Assembly (NCBI GenBank): GCA_039808885.1
Contig: JBDHTX010000024.1
Location: 1-64,000 of the forward strand
Length of the DNA stretch: 64,000 nucleotides
Reading direction: 5' to 3'
Origin: Dongia_A sp039808885
Lineage (GTDB): Bacteria > Pseudomonadota > Alphaproteobacteria > Dongiales > Dongiaceae
The notes under the pieces are model-generated. The model worked only from the letters and a program-made list of their open reading frames with translations, was not told the DNA's origin and made no database searches. The position numbers and the translations under genes are program-made. Positions 50,856 through 59,496 of the stretch are shown one piece after another. How positions within the stretch are numbered: the first letter of the stretch is position 1; each line of letters starts with the position of its first letter.

Positions 50856-51455
50856 TCACAGCGACCCTCCCAGCACGCCCTTGGTCGAGGGCACGGCGTC
50901 CGATTTGCGCGGGTCGATCTCGACCGCCTGGCGCAGCGCGCGGGCGAGGCCCTTGAAGCAGCTCTCGACGATGTGGTGGTTGTTCTCGCCGTAGAGATTC
51001 TCGACGTGGAGCGTCAGGCCGGCATTCTGGGCGAAGGCCTGGAACCATTCCTTGAACAGCTCGGTGTCCATCTCGCCCAGCTTCGGCTTGGAGAAGGTCA
51101 CCTTCCAGATCAGGTACGGCCGGTTGGAGGCGTCGAGCGCCACCCTGGTCAGGGTCTCGTCCATCGGCACCGTCGCCTCGCCCCAGCGGCGGATGCCGGT
51201 GCGGGCGCCCAGGGCCTTGGCCACCGCCTCGCCGATGGCGATGCCGGTATCCTCGGTGGTGTGGTGGAAATCGATGTGCAGGTCGCCCCTCGCCTTGCAG
51301 GAGAGGTCGATCAGGGAATGGCGGGAGAGCTGTTCCAGCATGTGGTCAAGGAAGCCGATCCCGGTCGCGATCTCGGAGCGGCCGGACCCGTCGAGATCGA
51401 CGCTGACCGCGATCTCGGTCTCCTTGGTTTTGCGTTCGACTGACCCTTTGCGCAT
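50856..51455 (-). CDS. hisB: Imidazoleglycerol-phosphate dehydratase
   Basis: The 199-aa monofunctional HisB contains SVERKTKETEIAVSVDLDGS, GFLDHMLEQLSRHS, HIDFHHTTEDTGIAIGEA (metal-binding HHxxE), then GENNHHIVESCFKGLARALR and the end STKGVLGGSL. It is the first gene of the minus-strand his operon. ATG 51455 aligns with family starts; the frame upstream only translates a family A repeat. Confidence 0.96.
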   Translation of the reverse strand: MRKGSVERKTKETEIAVSVDLDGSGRSEIATGIGFLDHMLEQLSRHSLIDLSCKARGDLHIDFHHTTEDTGIAIGEAVAKALGARTGIRRWGEATVPMDETLTRVALDASNRPYLIWKVTFSKPKLGEMDTELFKEWFQAFAQNAGLTLHVENLYGENNHHIVESCFKGLARALRQAVEIDPRKSDAVPSTKGVLGGSL

Positions 51456-51556
51456 TCCGCTGGTCCCTTGGCTCGGCTTGCGGGGGCCTTTTAGCAGCGA
51501 AGGCCCCGGGATTCCAGGGGAATGGACGCGACAGAACGCCCGGCACCGAGGCGCGG

Positions 51557-51709
51557 CACCCCCCTTCCTGTCCTTCCCCCGCAAGGGGGGAAGGGACGCT
51601 GTTGCGGGGGTCTTTTCGTGATTGCAGCGCAATGGTTTGGGAAGGAATTAAAGAAAACCCCTTCCCCCCTTGCGGGGGAAGGCTGGGAAGGGGGTGATGC
51701 AGCGCGCCG
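51557..51709. repeat. Family A paired-hairpin repeat between hisB and hslV
   Basis: Two hairpin arms, CCTTCCCCC-GCAA-GGGGGGAAGG (~51570-51594) and CCTTCCCCC-CTTGC-GGGGGAAGG (~51659-51682), are arranged head to head with about 65 bp between, flanked by CACCCCC and GGGGGTG. The right flank GGGGGTGATGCAGCGCG resembles the copy at 10842. It lies in the shared promoter region of two divergent operons. Confidence 0.8.
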
Positions 51710-51778
51710 TCATTCCTTGATTCGTTAACGCCGCCTGCCTATTTGACTGGACAGGAACGAAGGCAAAGACTGGTCTTT

Positions 51779-52354
51779 ATGAGCGATTCAGACGAGAAGG
51801 CCCGGCACGGGCTGGCACCCTGGCATGGCACCACCATCCTGCTGGTGCGCAAGGGCGACGAGGTGGTCCTGGCGGGAGACGGCCAGGTCTCCGTCGGCAA
51901 CACGGTGATGAAATCCAACGCGCGCAAGCTGCGGCGGCTGTCCAAGGGCGACGGGCGAGATGTGATCGCCGGCTTCGCCGGGTCGACCGCCGACGCCCTC
52001 ACCCTGTTCGAGCGCCTGGAAGGCAAGCTGGAGAAGCATCCCGGCCAGCTGGCCCGCGCCTGCGTCGAGCTCGCCAAGGACTGGCGGCAGGACAAATACC
52101 TGCGCCGGCTGGAGGCCATGATGGCGGTGGCCGACAAGAACGTCAGCTTCGTGCTGACCGGCTCTGGCGACGTGCTGGAGCCGGAGGACGGGCTGATCGG
52201 CATCGGCTCTGGCGGCAGCTTCGCGCTGTCGGCCGCCCGCGCCCTCATCGACATCGACGGCATGGGCGCCGAGCAGATCGCCAGGAAGGCGATGAAGATC
52301 GCCGCCGACATCTGCATCTACACCAACAACAACGTGATCCTCGAGAAGCTATGA
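51779..52354 (+). CDS. hslV: ATP-dependent protease peptidase subunit HslV
   Basis: The 191-aa threonine protease of the HslUV (ClpQY) complex has the catalytic Thr (residue ~18) starting TTILLVRKG after a 17-residue propeptide, longer than the single Met of E. coli but usual in Alphaproteobacteria. Other features are VLAGDGQVSVGNTVMKSNAR, GFAGSTADALTLFERLE and LIGIGSGGSFALSAARAL. A candidate promoter TTGATT(51717)-17-TATTTG is weak. The stop overlaps hslU (ATGA). Confidence 0.95.
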   Translation: MSDSDEKARHGLAPWHGTTILLVRKGDEVVLAGDGQVSVGNTVMKSNARKLRRLSKGDGRDVIAGFAGSTADALTLFERLEGKLEKHPGQLARACVELAKDWRQDKYLRRLEAMMAVADKNVSFVLTGSGDVLEPEDGLIGIGSGGSFALSAARALIDIDGMGAEQIARKAMKIAADICIYTNNNVILEKL

Positions 52355-53733
52355 CCCGGATGGAAGACCTCACGCGCCAGAAGACCGAGACCGACGCCGG
52401 CAGTCCAGGCTTGAATTCGGGCGCCAGCGCGCTGACGCCGCGCGAGATCGTGCATGAGCTCGACCGGCACATCGTCGGCCAGAACGAAGCGAAGCGGGCG
52501 GTGGCGATTGCGCTGCGCAACCGCTGGCGCCGGCAGCAGCTGAACGATCACCTGCGCGAAGAGGTGATGCCGAAGAACATCCTGATGATCGGCCCGACCG
52601 GTGTCGGCAAGACCGAGATCGCGCGCCGCCTCGCCAAGCTGGCGCAGGCGCCCTTCATCAAGGTCGAGGCGACCAAGTTCACCGAGGTGGGCTATGTGGG
52701 CCGCGACGTCGAGCAGATCGTGCGCGACCTGCTGGAGATCGCCATCGCCATGACCAAGGAGAAGATGAAGCGCCAGGTCCAGGCCAAGGCCGAGACCCAG
52801 GCGGAGGAGCGCGTGCTGGACGCCCTGGTCGGCGACAAGGCGAGCGCGGAGACGCGCGCCAAGTTCCGCAAGATGTTGCGCCAGGGCGAGCTCGACGACA
52901 AGGAGATCGAGCTCAAGCTGAAGGACAGCGGCGGCGGCGCGCTGCCGACCTTCGAGATTCCCGGCATGCCCGGCGCCTCCATGGGCATGATCAACCTCAA
53001 CGAGGTGCTGGGCAGCGCCTTGGGCGGCCGCACCAGGACGCGGCGGATGACCGTCGCCGATTCCTACGCCATTCTCATCGGCGAGGAGAGCGAGAGCCTG
53101 CTCGACCAGGAAAAGGTGCTGAAGGAGGCGATCCAGCAGACCGAGCAGCACGGCATCGTCTTCCTCGACGAGATCGACAAGATCTGCGCGCGCAGCGAGC
53201 GCGTCGGCGCGGACGTGAGCCGCGAGGGCGTGCAGCGCGACCTGCTGCCGCTGATCGAAGGCACCACGGTCTCGACCAAGCACGGCGCGGTGAAGACCGA
53301 CCACATCCTGTTCATCGCGTCGGGCGCCTTCCACATCGCCAAGCCGGCGGATCTGCTGCCCGAATTGCAGGGCCGCCTGCCGATCCGCGTGGAGTTGAAC
53401 CCGCTCACCCGCGACGACCTGAAGCGCATTTTGACGGAGCCGGAAGCCAGCCTCATCACCCAATACAAGGCGCTCTTGGGCACCGAGGAACTGACCCTCA
53501 GCTTCACCGACGGCGCCATCGATTCCATCGCCGATCTGGCGAGCGAGATCAATGGCACGGTGGAAAACATCGGCGCCCGCCGCCTGCAGACGGTGATGGA
53601 GCGCCTGCTGGAAGAGGTGAGCTTCACGGCGAGCGAGAAGTCCGGCAGCGCCTTCGAGGTGACCGCGGACTACGTGAAGGAGCGCGTCGCCCCGCTGGCG
53701 CGGAACGCGGATCTGAGCAAGTTTATTCTTTAG
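52351..53733 (+). CDS. hslU: ATP-dependent protease ATPase subunit HslU
   Basis: The 460-aa AAA+ unfoldase has Walker A GPTGVGKT (residues 81-88), the pore/substrate segment KFTEVGYVGRDVE, Walker B GIVFLDEIDKI, sensor region VSREGVQRDLLPLIEGTTV, and C-terminal ENIGARRLQTVMERLLEEVS with the tail DLSKFIL that inserts into HslV. The N-terminus is ~15 residues longer than E. coli. It is coupled to hslV by a 4-nt overlap. Confidence 0.97.
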   Translation: MTRMEDLTRQKTETDAGSPGLNSGASALTPREIVHELDRHIVGQNEAKRAVAIALRNRWRRQQLNDHLREEVMPKNILMIGPTGVGKTEIARRLAKLAQAPFIKVEATKFTEVGYVGRDVEQIVRDLLEIAIAMTKEKMKRQVQAKAETQAEERVLDALVGDKASAETRAKFRKMLRQGELDDKEIELKLKDSGGGALPTFEIPGMPGASMGMINLNEVLGSALGGRTRTRRMTVADSYAILIGEESESLLDQEKVLKEAIQQTEQHGIVFLDEIDKICARSERVGADVSREGVQRDLLPLIEGTTVSTKHGAVKTDHILFIASGAFHIAKPADLLPELQGRLPIRVELNPLTRDDLKRILTEPEASLITQYKALLGTEELTLSFTDGAIDSIADLASEINGTVENIGARRLQTVMERLLEEVSFTASEKSGSAFEVTADYVKERVAPLARNADLSKFIL

Positions 53734-53847
53734 GGCGCCTCAATCGATCATAGAAGAATTGCGCATTTTTTCCCCGAATAGCAGAATGCTCTACTGGGGC
53801 GGCGCCCCGAAGAGCGCCTCCAGCGAGGGCCAGTCCGGGGAAGGCGC

Positions 53848-54702
53848 ATGCGTGCTGAATTTAAGGAAAAGACCTACGAGAAGTATTTTGGGCACGAGCT
53901 GGCGCGGCTAACAAACGTCACGTTTTCCCCGGATCAGGTGGATGAAGGAATCCTCGGATTTGATGAAGCATTCCTTTTGCCTGAGTATTGGCTCTGGCGC
54001 CTAGCTCCCTACGTGCGGCGCGGCCGTCGCCATCGCTTCTTTGGAGTTCCGCCCGTCGAGTTCGACAGGATTTTTGGGGAGCTTAGCAGCCATCTCCCTC
54101 CTTTCCGGTTCAACCTGTTTGTTCAATACAAGCGCCCCGAATACATCCGATCGCGCAGCTCCACCGAGTGGGAAAACTGGCGTAAGCCGTACTACCGATA
54201 TGATGTGACGCCTCATCAGCAAGCGATATTGGAGAAGATCGAGACCCAGAGCCACAACAGAGCGGCAACAGTCTATGCAAGTCCGGCATTCTGGACCAGC
54301 AACGACCTATTTCGACATGCACAAGCACAAGCCGTAACGTCGAACAGCAATATCGTCAGCGTCGGGCGACTGAATGGACACGGCCGATACACATATGCTC
54401 AAGCCGGATTCCAAGGGAAGGCGCACTCTGAGGCGACTGACATTGAAAGCCAAGCAATCTCAACAATAGTTGCCAACGGACTCGAGAATAGAGGCAGCCC
54501 TCTTGGCCAGAATCTCAAGGAGATAGCCAAACTGATTCTAACCACCGTTCAATCAGCGGACACGTTCTTGTCGGTGTTTCAGGACGCCCTAGTCGCAATC
54601 CAAAGTGTGGAACTACCTGAAGACTCCGTCGCCGGAGCAATTGCGACCATTGAGGCCTTTTCTGACGCTTTCGGCGTCTCTTACTGGGCATTCGGCAAAT
54701 GA
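53848..54702 (+). CDS. Low-GC hypothetical protein, possible PD-(D/E)xK-type nuclease
   Basis: The 284-aa protein is unrelated to its neighbours and poorer in GC. No family is recognised with certainty. LGFDEAFLLPEYW followed some 70 residues later by FRFNLFVQYKRPEYI gives the D...QxK pattern of some PD-(D/E)xK nucleases, with the conserved strand ending in Lys. The rest (KPYYRYDVTPHQQAILEKIE, AAGFQGKAHSEATDIE-like region) is uninformative. GGGGAAGG precedes ATG 53848. It forms a two-gene unit with the next frame and probably arrived by transfer. Nuclease function is an inference from a short pattern. Confidence 0.55.
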   Translation: MRAEFKEKTYEKYFGHELARLTNVTFSPDQVDEGILGFDEAFLLPEYWLWRLAPYVRRGRRHRFFGVPPVEFDRIFGELSSHLPPFRFNLFVQYKRPEYIRSRSSTEWENWRKPYYRYDVTPHQQAILEKIETQSHNRAATVYASPAFWTSNDLFRHAQAQAVTSNSNIVSVGRLNGHGRYTYAQAGFQGKAHSEATDIESQAISTIVANGLENRGSPLGQNLKEIAKLILTTVQSADTFLSVFQDALVAIQSVELPEDSVAGAIATIEAFSDAFGVSYWAFGK

Positions 54703-54727
54703 GTTCGATGGCGCTGAGAAGGATTTC

Positions 54728-55258
54728 GTGGTCGCGTCTTCTTTCAACTGGACGAAGCCCGTGGGTCTAGTGAACTACTTTGGACGCAAGTGGAAACATG
54801 CCGGCGCGCAAATCGCTGTGTCGTGTTATGTCTCGGAAACCTTGGAGATCGATACAGATTTTGAAACGACGAAGACTGTTTTCTTTCTTCGTACATCTGC
54901 CCTGAAGCTGGAAAACGGCGCTAACCGAGCGAGACGCTTTTTCCTAGCAGAGCTGAGGAACGCAACGCCGGAACATCGCAAGAAGATCCACTTGCCAGGG
55001 GACTACTGGAAACTTGCGGTACATACGATAGTTGACAGTCACATCAAGCGTTTGACAGACAAGACCACCGACCTTGATGACTTGATTCGTGACTGCGTAT
55101 TTCTAGTTGGGGGGAGCGCATTTCAGTTGTTCGAGAATGAAGACGCAGTATCGATTGTCATCGTTAAGGACGGCCGAGTTGTTGTAAATAAGCTACAGAA
55201 CCGTCCGGTATGGGACTACCAGACCGTCCTACTTGGCACCTTGCCTGTGACCAAATAA
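54728..55258 (+). CDS. Low-GC hypothetical protein downstream of putative nuclease
   Basis: The ~176-aa protein has no recognised family. It contains SSFNWTKPVGLVNYFGRKWK, LEIDTDFETTKTVFFLRTSA and LIRDCVFLVGGSAFQLFENE. The start is uncertain: the frame is open back to GTG 54605, which would overlap the previous gene by 98 bp, but GTG 54728 has GAGAAGG 5 nt upstream and is preferred. Tight linkage and matching base composition suggest it works with the preceding gene. Confidence 0.5.
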   Translation: MVASSFNWTKPVGLVNYFGRKWKHAGAQIAVSCYVSETLEIDTDFETTKTVFFLRTSALKLENGANRARRFFLAELRNATPEHRKKIHLPGDYWKLAVHTIVDSHIKRLTDKTTDLDDLIRDCVFLVGGSAFQLFENEDAVSIVIVKDGRVVVNKLQNRPVWDYQTVLLGTLPVTK

Positions 55259-55620
55259 ACGGGACTGGAATCGGCTTTCTTCATGCCGCCTTCACCGTGA
55301 ACCTTCCCGTGCGCTGACGTAGCGCGGGTGTCACGCCCACCTCAATGTCGCAACCGAGCAGGCCGCAGAGAGGAAATGGGATCAGACTCAACTTCCCTCG
55401 CTCCGCCTTCACCGTGAAACGACCTGCCCGTTCTAGCGACGCCGGTGACCCGCGCTTCCACGTCGCATCTCAATTCGCCAGCAAAACGAATTGAGGAGAA
55501 CGGGGCCAGAAACGAATTTCGTCTCGGTGATGGAGTGGCATTGCGACTGCGCCCGAAGGACTCGCGTGGGCGCTTCTCGTTACGGTTGACGTAACGCAGC
55601 ACACCAGCTAGATTGCCAAT
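55259..55620. other. Gene-free region with antitoxin gene fragments
   Basis: No intact gene was seen. On the minus strand 55281-55301 reads FTVKAA-stop, identical in sense to the C-terminal end of the antitoxin at 56414, and 55402-55422 reads RFTVKAE, a second partial copy without the stop. A 9-bp perfect hairpin CTCAATTCG/CGAATTGAG lies at 55469-55495. These look like broken remains of antitoxin genes at the edge of the accessory patch. Confidence 0.5.
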
Positions 55621-55899
55621 ATGATCCGGAGCTTCGCCAGCAAGGAGACGCAGGCGCTCTATGAAGGGCGCCCGGCGCGGCGGTTCGAGCCGATCCGGCG
55701 CCAGGCGATCAAGCGGTTGGACCGGATTGCGGCCGCCCAGTCGCTCGCCGATCTGGCGGCGCTGCCGGGAAACCGCCTGGAGGCTTTGGCGGGGGATCGA
55801 AAGGGCCAGCACAGCATCCGGATCAACGACCAATGGCGGATCTGCTTCGTCTGGCGCGCCGACGGCGCCTATGACGTGGCGATCGTCGACTACCACTGA
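55621..55899 (+). CDS. higB: HigB toxin (RelE superfamily)
   Basis: The 92-aa protein matches the plasmid-type HigB family: IRSFASKETQALYEGR, IRRQAIKRLDRIAAAQSLAD, LAALPGNRLEALAGDRKGQH, SIRINDQWRICFVWRADGAY. It cleaves mRNA on the ribosome. It precedes its antitoxin by 12 bp, the inverted toxin-first order characteristic of higBA. Confidence 0.94.
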   Translation: MIRSFASKETQALYEGRPARRFEPIRRQAIKRLDRIAAAQSLADLAALPGNRLEALAGDRKGQHSIRINDQWRICFVWRADGAYDVAIVDYH

Positions 55900-55911
55900 G
55901 GAGACGAAATC

Positions 55912-56208
55912 ATGGCGAAGCGCCAGTTGCCGGTGATCCATCCCGGCGAACATCTGCGGGAGGAGCTCGATGAGCTTGGGCTGTCCGCACGCGCCTTTGC
56001 CGGGCTGCTCGATATCCCGGTCAACCGCGTGACCCAGATCCTCAACGGCCAGCGCGGCATCAGCGCCGATACCGCGCTCCGCCTCGCACGCTACTTCGGC
56101 ACCAGCGCCGCGTTCTGGATGAACCTGCAACAGATCTACGAGCTTCGCCAGGCTGAGCGGGAGGCGGGCAAGAGGATCTCGGCACGGGTGCGCCCGCGCG
56201 CGGCCTAA
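55912..56208 (+). CDS. higA: HigA antitoxin
   Basis: The 98-aa XRE-family antitoxin contains LPVIHPGEHLREELDELGLS, FAGLLDIPVNRVTQILNGQR, GISADTALRLARYFGTSAAF and WMNLQQIYELRQAE, the full HigA consensus. It binds HigB and represses the operon. It follows higB with GAGGAGACG as ribosome site. The 205 bp after it (56209-56413) contain nothing recognised. Confidence 0.95.
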   Translation: MAKRQLPVIHPGEHLREELDELGLSARAFAGLLDIPVNRVTQILNGQRGISADTALRLARYFGTSAAFWMNLQQIYELRQAEREAGKRISARVRPRAA

Positions 56209-56413
56209 CGGGCCCGCGCTTGGGTCGGCTGCGATCGCGAAGTCCGGATTTTGCCGATGCGGGATGGGCCGATCGGCGCTGGCGCGTGCCCTGGTATGTT
56301 GCGGCCGGCTTGCCCGTTAGTAAGGCCGCGGGTTCCGCGGAGATTATTTTACCTTTCGCCGCAGCCCCGGATCCACCTGAAATTCAGCCAGGCGCAAGTC
56401 ACGCGGAACCCTC

Positions 56414-56743
56414 TCACGCCGCCTTCACCGTCAGCTTCACCCCCAGCGCGTCGATGAGCTTGCAGATCGTCTCGTAGCGCGGCTTGGCGCCGGGGCTCAG
56501 GGTCTTGTAGAGGCTTTCGCGGCCGAGGCCGCTGCGTTCCGCCAGGTCGGCGATGCCGCGGGCCTTGGCGACTTCGCCAAGGGCGGCGAGAAAGACATCG
56601 GGATTCGCGTCTTCCATCGCGGCGGCGAGGAATTCGCGAATGGCCTTCTCGCTGCCGAGATAGTCGGCGGGCTCGAATTTGCCGACGCCGATTTTCTTCG
56701 CCGGCTTCCTCCTGTGCGCTGTCCTGGCCTTTGCCCGCCGCAT
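56414..56743 (-). CDS. Orphan HTH antitoxin (TIGR02684-like)
   Basis: The 109-aa paralog of the antitoxin at 36436 shows KFEPADYLGSEKAIREFLAA, the HTH ARGIADLAERSGLGRESLYK and the end ALGVKLTVKAA. ATG 56743 is chosen for the AGGAGAG just upstream. The expected toxin gene should lie upstream on the minus strand (above 56743), but only a short divergent region before the TPR gene is there, so it is an orphan. Its C-terminal codons are duplicated as fragments at 55281 and 55402. Confidence 0.8.
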   Translation of the reverse strand: MRRAKARTAHRRKPAKKIGVGKFEPADYLGSEKAIREFLAAAMEDANPDVFLAALGEVAKARGIADLAERSGLGRESLYKTLSPGAKPRYETICKLIDALGVKLTVKAA

Positions 56744-56900
56744 TTGCTCACTCTCCTGATGTCGTGCTGCTCGCACTGGCGCGCCGTCATGCGGCCTTCA
56801 CTATCCGCCACTTCCCCCGCACACGTCCAGATTGTAGGATGCGACCGGACGGCGAGCGGGGTCGGGGTTGCGGGTGCAGCGGAATCTCTTGGCGGCGGGG

Positions 56901-58751
56901 ATGAGGGCGGCGAGCCTCGTTGCCGCGCTTGTTCTTGGGGTGCCTGCCCCGGCCGCCCGCGCCGGCGGCGCGGACGATCTCGTCGCCTGCCGCGCCGCCG
57001 TCGACGATGGCTCGTATCGCGAGGCGATCAAGCTGTGCAACCGGGCGCTGGAATCGGGCGCGCTGTCGGATGAGGACATCGCCGAGGCGCTGTACCGGCG
57101 CGGCGATGCGTATTACTACCGCGCGGAATACGGCCGGGCGGTCGAGGATTTCACCCGGGCGCTGCGGCTGCGGCCGGACTATGCGGCGGTCTACATCGCG
57201 CGCGGCGACGCCTACTCCGATCAGGACGACCTGGATCACGCGGCCGCGGATTATGACCGCGCCATCGCGCTGCGGCCAGACCTGGCCGAGGGCTATGCCG
57301 CGCGCGCCCAGCTCAAGGATGCCCGCGAGGACTACGACGGCGTCATCGCCGACGCCAGCCAGGCGATCAAGCTCGCCGCCGGCCGGGTGGTTCTGCTGAC
57401 GGAGGCGCGCAACACGCGCGGCAACGCCTATCTCTCCAAGAAGGACTACGCCAAGGCGCTCGCCGATTACCAGGAGGCCGCGCGGCTCGATCCCGAAATG
57501 GCCGCGGCCTTCTACAATGCCGGCCTGGCGCATGAGCGGCTGGAGCAGGACGACCAGGCGCTCGCCGCCTATGCCCGCGCCATCGCCCTCGACCCCGAGG
57601 ACATGGAGGCGCGCACCAACCTCGCCCTGATCCACCGCCGGCATGGGCGCTACGACCAGGCCATCGACGCGCTGAACGAGATCCTGCGCCGCAAGCCCGC
57701 CGACGCGGCGGCCTATATCGACCGCGGCAACACCTATCTCGATGCCGGCGAAAATACGCTGGCGCTGCAGGATTACGAGCAGGCCATCCGCCTGCAGCCG
57801 GATCTCGGGACGGCGCATTACAACCGCGGCCTGGCGCTGGACGAACTGGGCGAGATCGACAAGGCGATCGCCGCCTACGGCAAGGCGCTGGAACTGGACC
57901 CCAAGGATCTCGACGCGCTGTACCGGCGCGGCTATGACCTGTCGGACAGCGGCGAGCACGAGCGCGCCATCGCCGACTTCACCCAGGCGATCGAACTGCA
58001 GCCGGACGATGCCTGGCTCCATATCGCGCGTGGCGAGGTCTATCGCTTCGCCGACCGCTATGACGAATCGCTGGCCGATCTCGACCGCGCGGTGGCGCTG
58101 GCGCCGAAGAACGCGGAAGCCTATGCCAAGCGCGCGGCGACCTATGCCGACCAGGGCAACCTCAAGCGCGCCCTGGCGGATGCCGACGCGGCGATCCGCC
58201 TGCAGCCGGACGGCGCCTATGGGCACCTGGTGCGCGGCTACGTGCATCGCCAGATGGACGACTACGCCGCGGCGATCGCCGATTTCGACGCGGCGATCCG
58301 CCTGGAGCAGGATTATGCCGACGCCTATCTCGGCCGCGCCACGACCTATCGGCTGATGCGCGATTTCGACAAGTCGCTGGCCGACTACAACCGCGTGCTG
58401 GAGCTGGACCCGGAGCGGGCGCGCGCCTATGCCGGCCGTGCCGCGCTGCGCGTGGCGCAGGAGAACTACCCGCTGGCGCTCGCCGATTACGACGCGGCGA
58501 TCCGTCTCAAGCCGGACTATGCCTTCGCCTTGAAGGAGCGCGGCGACACCCACGCCCTGCTGGGCGACTACGCCAAGGCGGTCGCCGATTTCAGCGCCGC
58601 CATCGCCCTGGAACCGGACTCGGCCGAGGCCTACGCCGCCCGGTCGGCCGCCTATGCCAGGCTCGGCGACCAGGCGAAGGCCGACCAGGACGCGGCGCGC
58701 GCGGCCGAGCTGGAATCGCAGGACGGCATGGAGGGCGAAGGTGAACAATGA
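56901..58751 (+). CDS. Secreted TPR-repeat protein
   Basis: The 616-aa protein has a signal peptide (RAASLVAALVLGVPAPAARA) followed by about 16 consecutive 34-residue TPR units, for example AVEDFTRALRLRPDYAAVYI, ALADYQEAARLDPEMAAAFY and AIADFTQAIELQPDDAWLHI. The tail is acidic (MEGEGEQ). It is probably a periplasmic scaffold. ATG 56901 begins the signal peptide; an in-frame TTG 33 bp upstream is unlikely. Its last codons overlap the likely GTG start of the next gene, and it leads the plus-strand run of secreted proteins to 61699. Confidence 0.88.
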   Translation: MRAASLVAALVLGVPAPAARAGGADDLVACRAAVDDGSYREAIKLCNRALESGALSDEDIAEALYRRGDAYYYRAEYGRAVEDFTRALRLRPDYAAVYIARGDAYSDQDDLDHAAADYDRAIALRPDLAEGYAARAQLKDAREDYDGVIADASQAIKLAAGRVVLLTEARNTRGNAYLSKKDYAKALADYQEAARLDPEMAAAFYNAGLAHERLEQDDQALAAYARAIALDPEDMEARTNLALIHRRHGRYDQAIDALNEILRRKPADAAAYIDRGNTYLDAGENTLALQDYEQAIRLQPDLGTAHYNRGLALDELGEIDKAIAAYGKALELDPKDLDALYRRGYDLSDSGEHERAIADFTQAIELQPDDAWLHIARGEVYRFADRYDESLADLDRAVALAPKNAEAYAKRAATYADQGNLKRALADADAAIRLQPDGAYGHLVRGYVHRQMDDYAAAIADFDAAIRLEQDYADAYLGRATTYRLMRDFDKSLADYNRVLELDPERARAYAGRAALRVAQENYPLALADYDAAIRLKPDYAFALKERGDTHALLGDYAKAVADFSAAIALEPDSAEAYAARSAAYARLGDQAKADQDAARAAELESQDGMEGEGEQ

Positions 58752-59301
58752 CGCGGCGCGACGCGCGATGAGCAGGACACGGCGACCGGCCGGCCGATGG
58801 GCCGTGGCGTATGCCGCCACCTTTGGCGCGATGGTCGCGGCCGGAGCCGCGCAGGCCGCCGAGTGGCGCCTGTCCACCGCGGGATTCGGGCCGGCCAGGA
58901 TCGGCATGACCGTCGCCGAGGCCGCGCGGGCGTTGGGCGTGACCTTCGAAGGCGAGATCGAGGATCCGTCCTGCGGCTATCTGCAGCCGAAGCCGGCCAT
59001 CGGCGACCTATCCGTGATGGTCGCCAATGGCCGCGTCGTGCGCTTCGATATCGGCAAGCCGGGCCTGGTCACGCTGAGCGGGCTCGGCGTGGGCGACAGC
59101 GAGGCGCATGTGATCGACGTGCTGGGCGCCGAGGCTGTCGAGGTGACGCCGCACAAATACACCGAGCCGGAGGGACACTACCTCACCATCTGGTCCGCCG
59201 ACCGGCGGCGGGCGGTGCGCTTCGAGACCGATTTCGGCAAGGTCATCGGCTTCTATGCCGGCGCGGATCCGCAAGTCACCTATGTCGAGGGTTGCCTCTA
59301 G
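58741..59301 (+). CDS. Periplasmic protein of unknown function
   Basis: The protein is about 186 aa. The signal-peptide-like segment GRWAVAYAATFGAMVAAGAA is cleaved near AQA-AE. The mature domain has FGPARIGMTVAEAARALGV, CGYLQPKPAIGDLSVMVANG, LGVGDSEAHVIDVLGAEAVE and ADPQVTYVEGCL, with two Cys. GTG 58741 has GGAGG six bases upstream and overlaps the TPR gene's end, favouring coupled translation; ATG 58768 is the alternative. No family is named with confidence. Confidence 0.65.
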   Translation: MNNDAARRAMSRTRRPAGRWAVAYAATFGAMVAAGAAQAAEWRLSTAGFGPARIGMTVAEAARALGVTFEGEIEDPSCGYLQPKPAIGDLSVMVANGRVVRFDIGKPGLVTLSGLGVGDSEAHVIDVLGAEAVEVTPHKYTEPEGHYLTIWSADRRRAVRFETDFGKVIGFYAGADPQVTYVEGCL

Positions 59302-59355
59302 GCCCTACGGCTGGCGCCCGCCGGCTGCGGCATCCGGCTGCGGCCCGGAGTCCTA

Positions 59356-59384
59356 GGCCGGCCTTCCCAGGCGGCCAGTTTTTT
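59356..59384 (+). terminator. Intrinsic terminator after the TPR/periplasmic gene pair
   Basis: GGCCG (59356-59360) pairs with CGGCC (59372-59376) across 11 nt, extendable with the inner GCC/GG bases, followed by AG and six T residues. It separates the TPR unit from the Cys-module genes, although all point the same way. Confidence 0.6.
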
Positions 59385-59496
59385 GGTTGTATGGGACCTG
59401 CCGGATCGCCGGGAAGTCGAGGGCCGACTCTCCCGGGCAGCAGCGCCGGCGCGCCAGGGTGTGCCGGGTGGCGGCGGCTGGATATTGGGGGCATTC

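Noticed and set aside
51717..51745. Heat-shock-type promoter for hslVU
   Set aside because: Only a weak TTGATT-17-TATTTG pair is visible. It does not match a sigma-32 consensus well enough to report as a feature.
55342..56130. Minus-strand open frame across the antitoxin fragments and higBA
   Set aside because: It is antisense to higB and higA, which match their families along their full length on the plus strand.
56787..58907. A 706-codon antisense frame over the TPR protein
   Set aside because: The regular composition of TPR-coding DNA leaves the antisense strand open. The plus-strand frame has a signal peptide and periodic TPR units.
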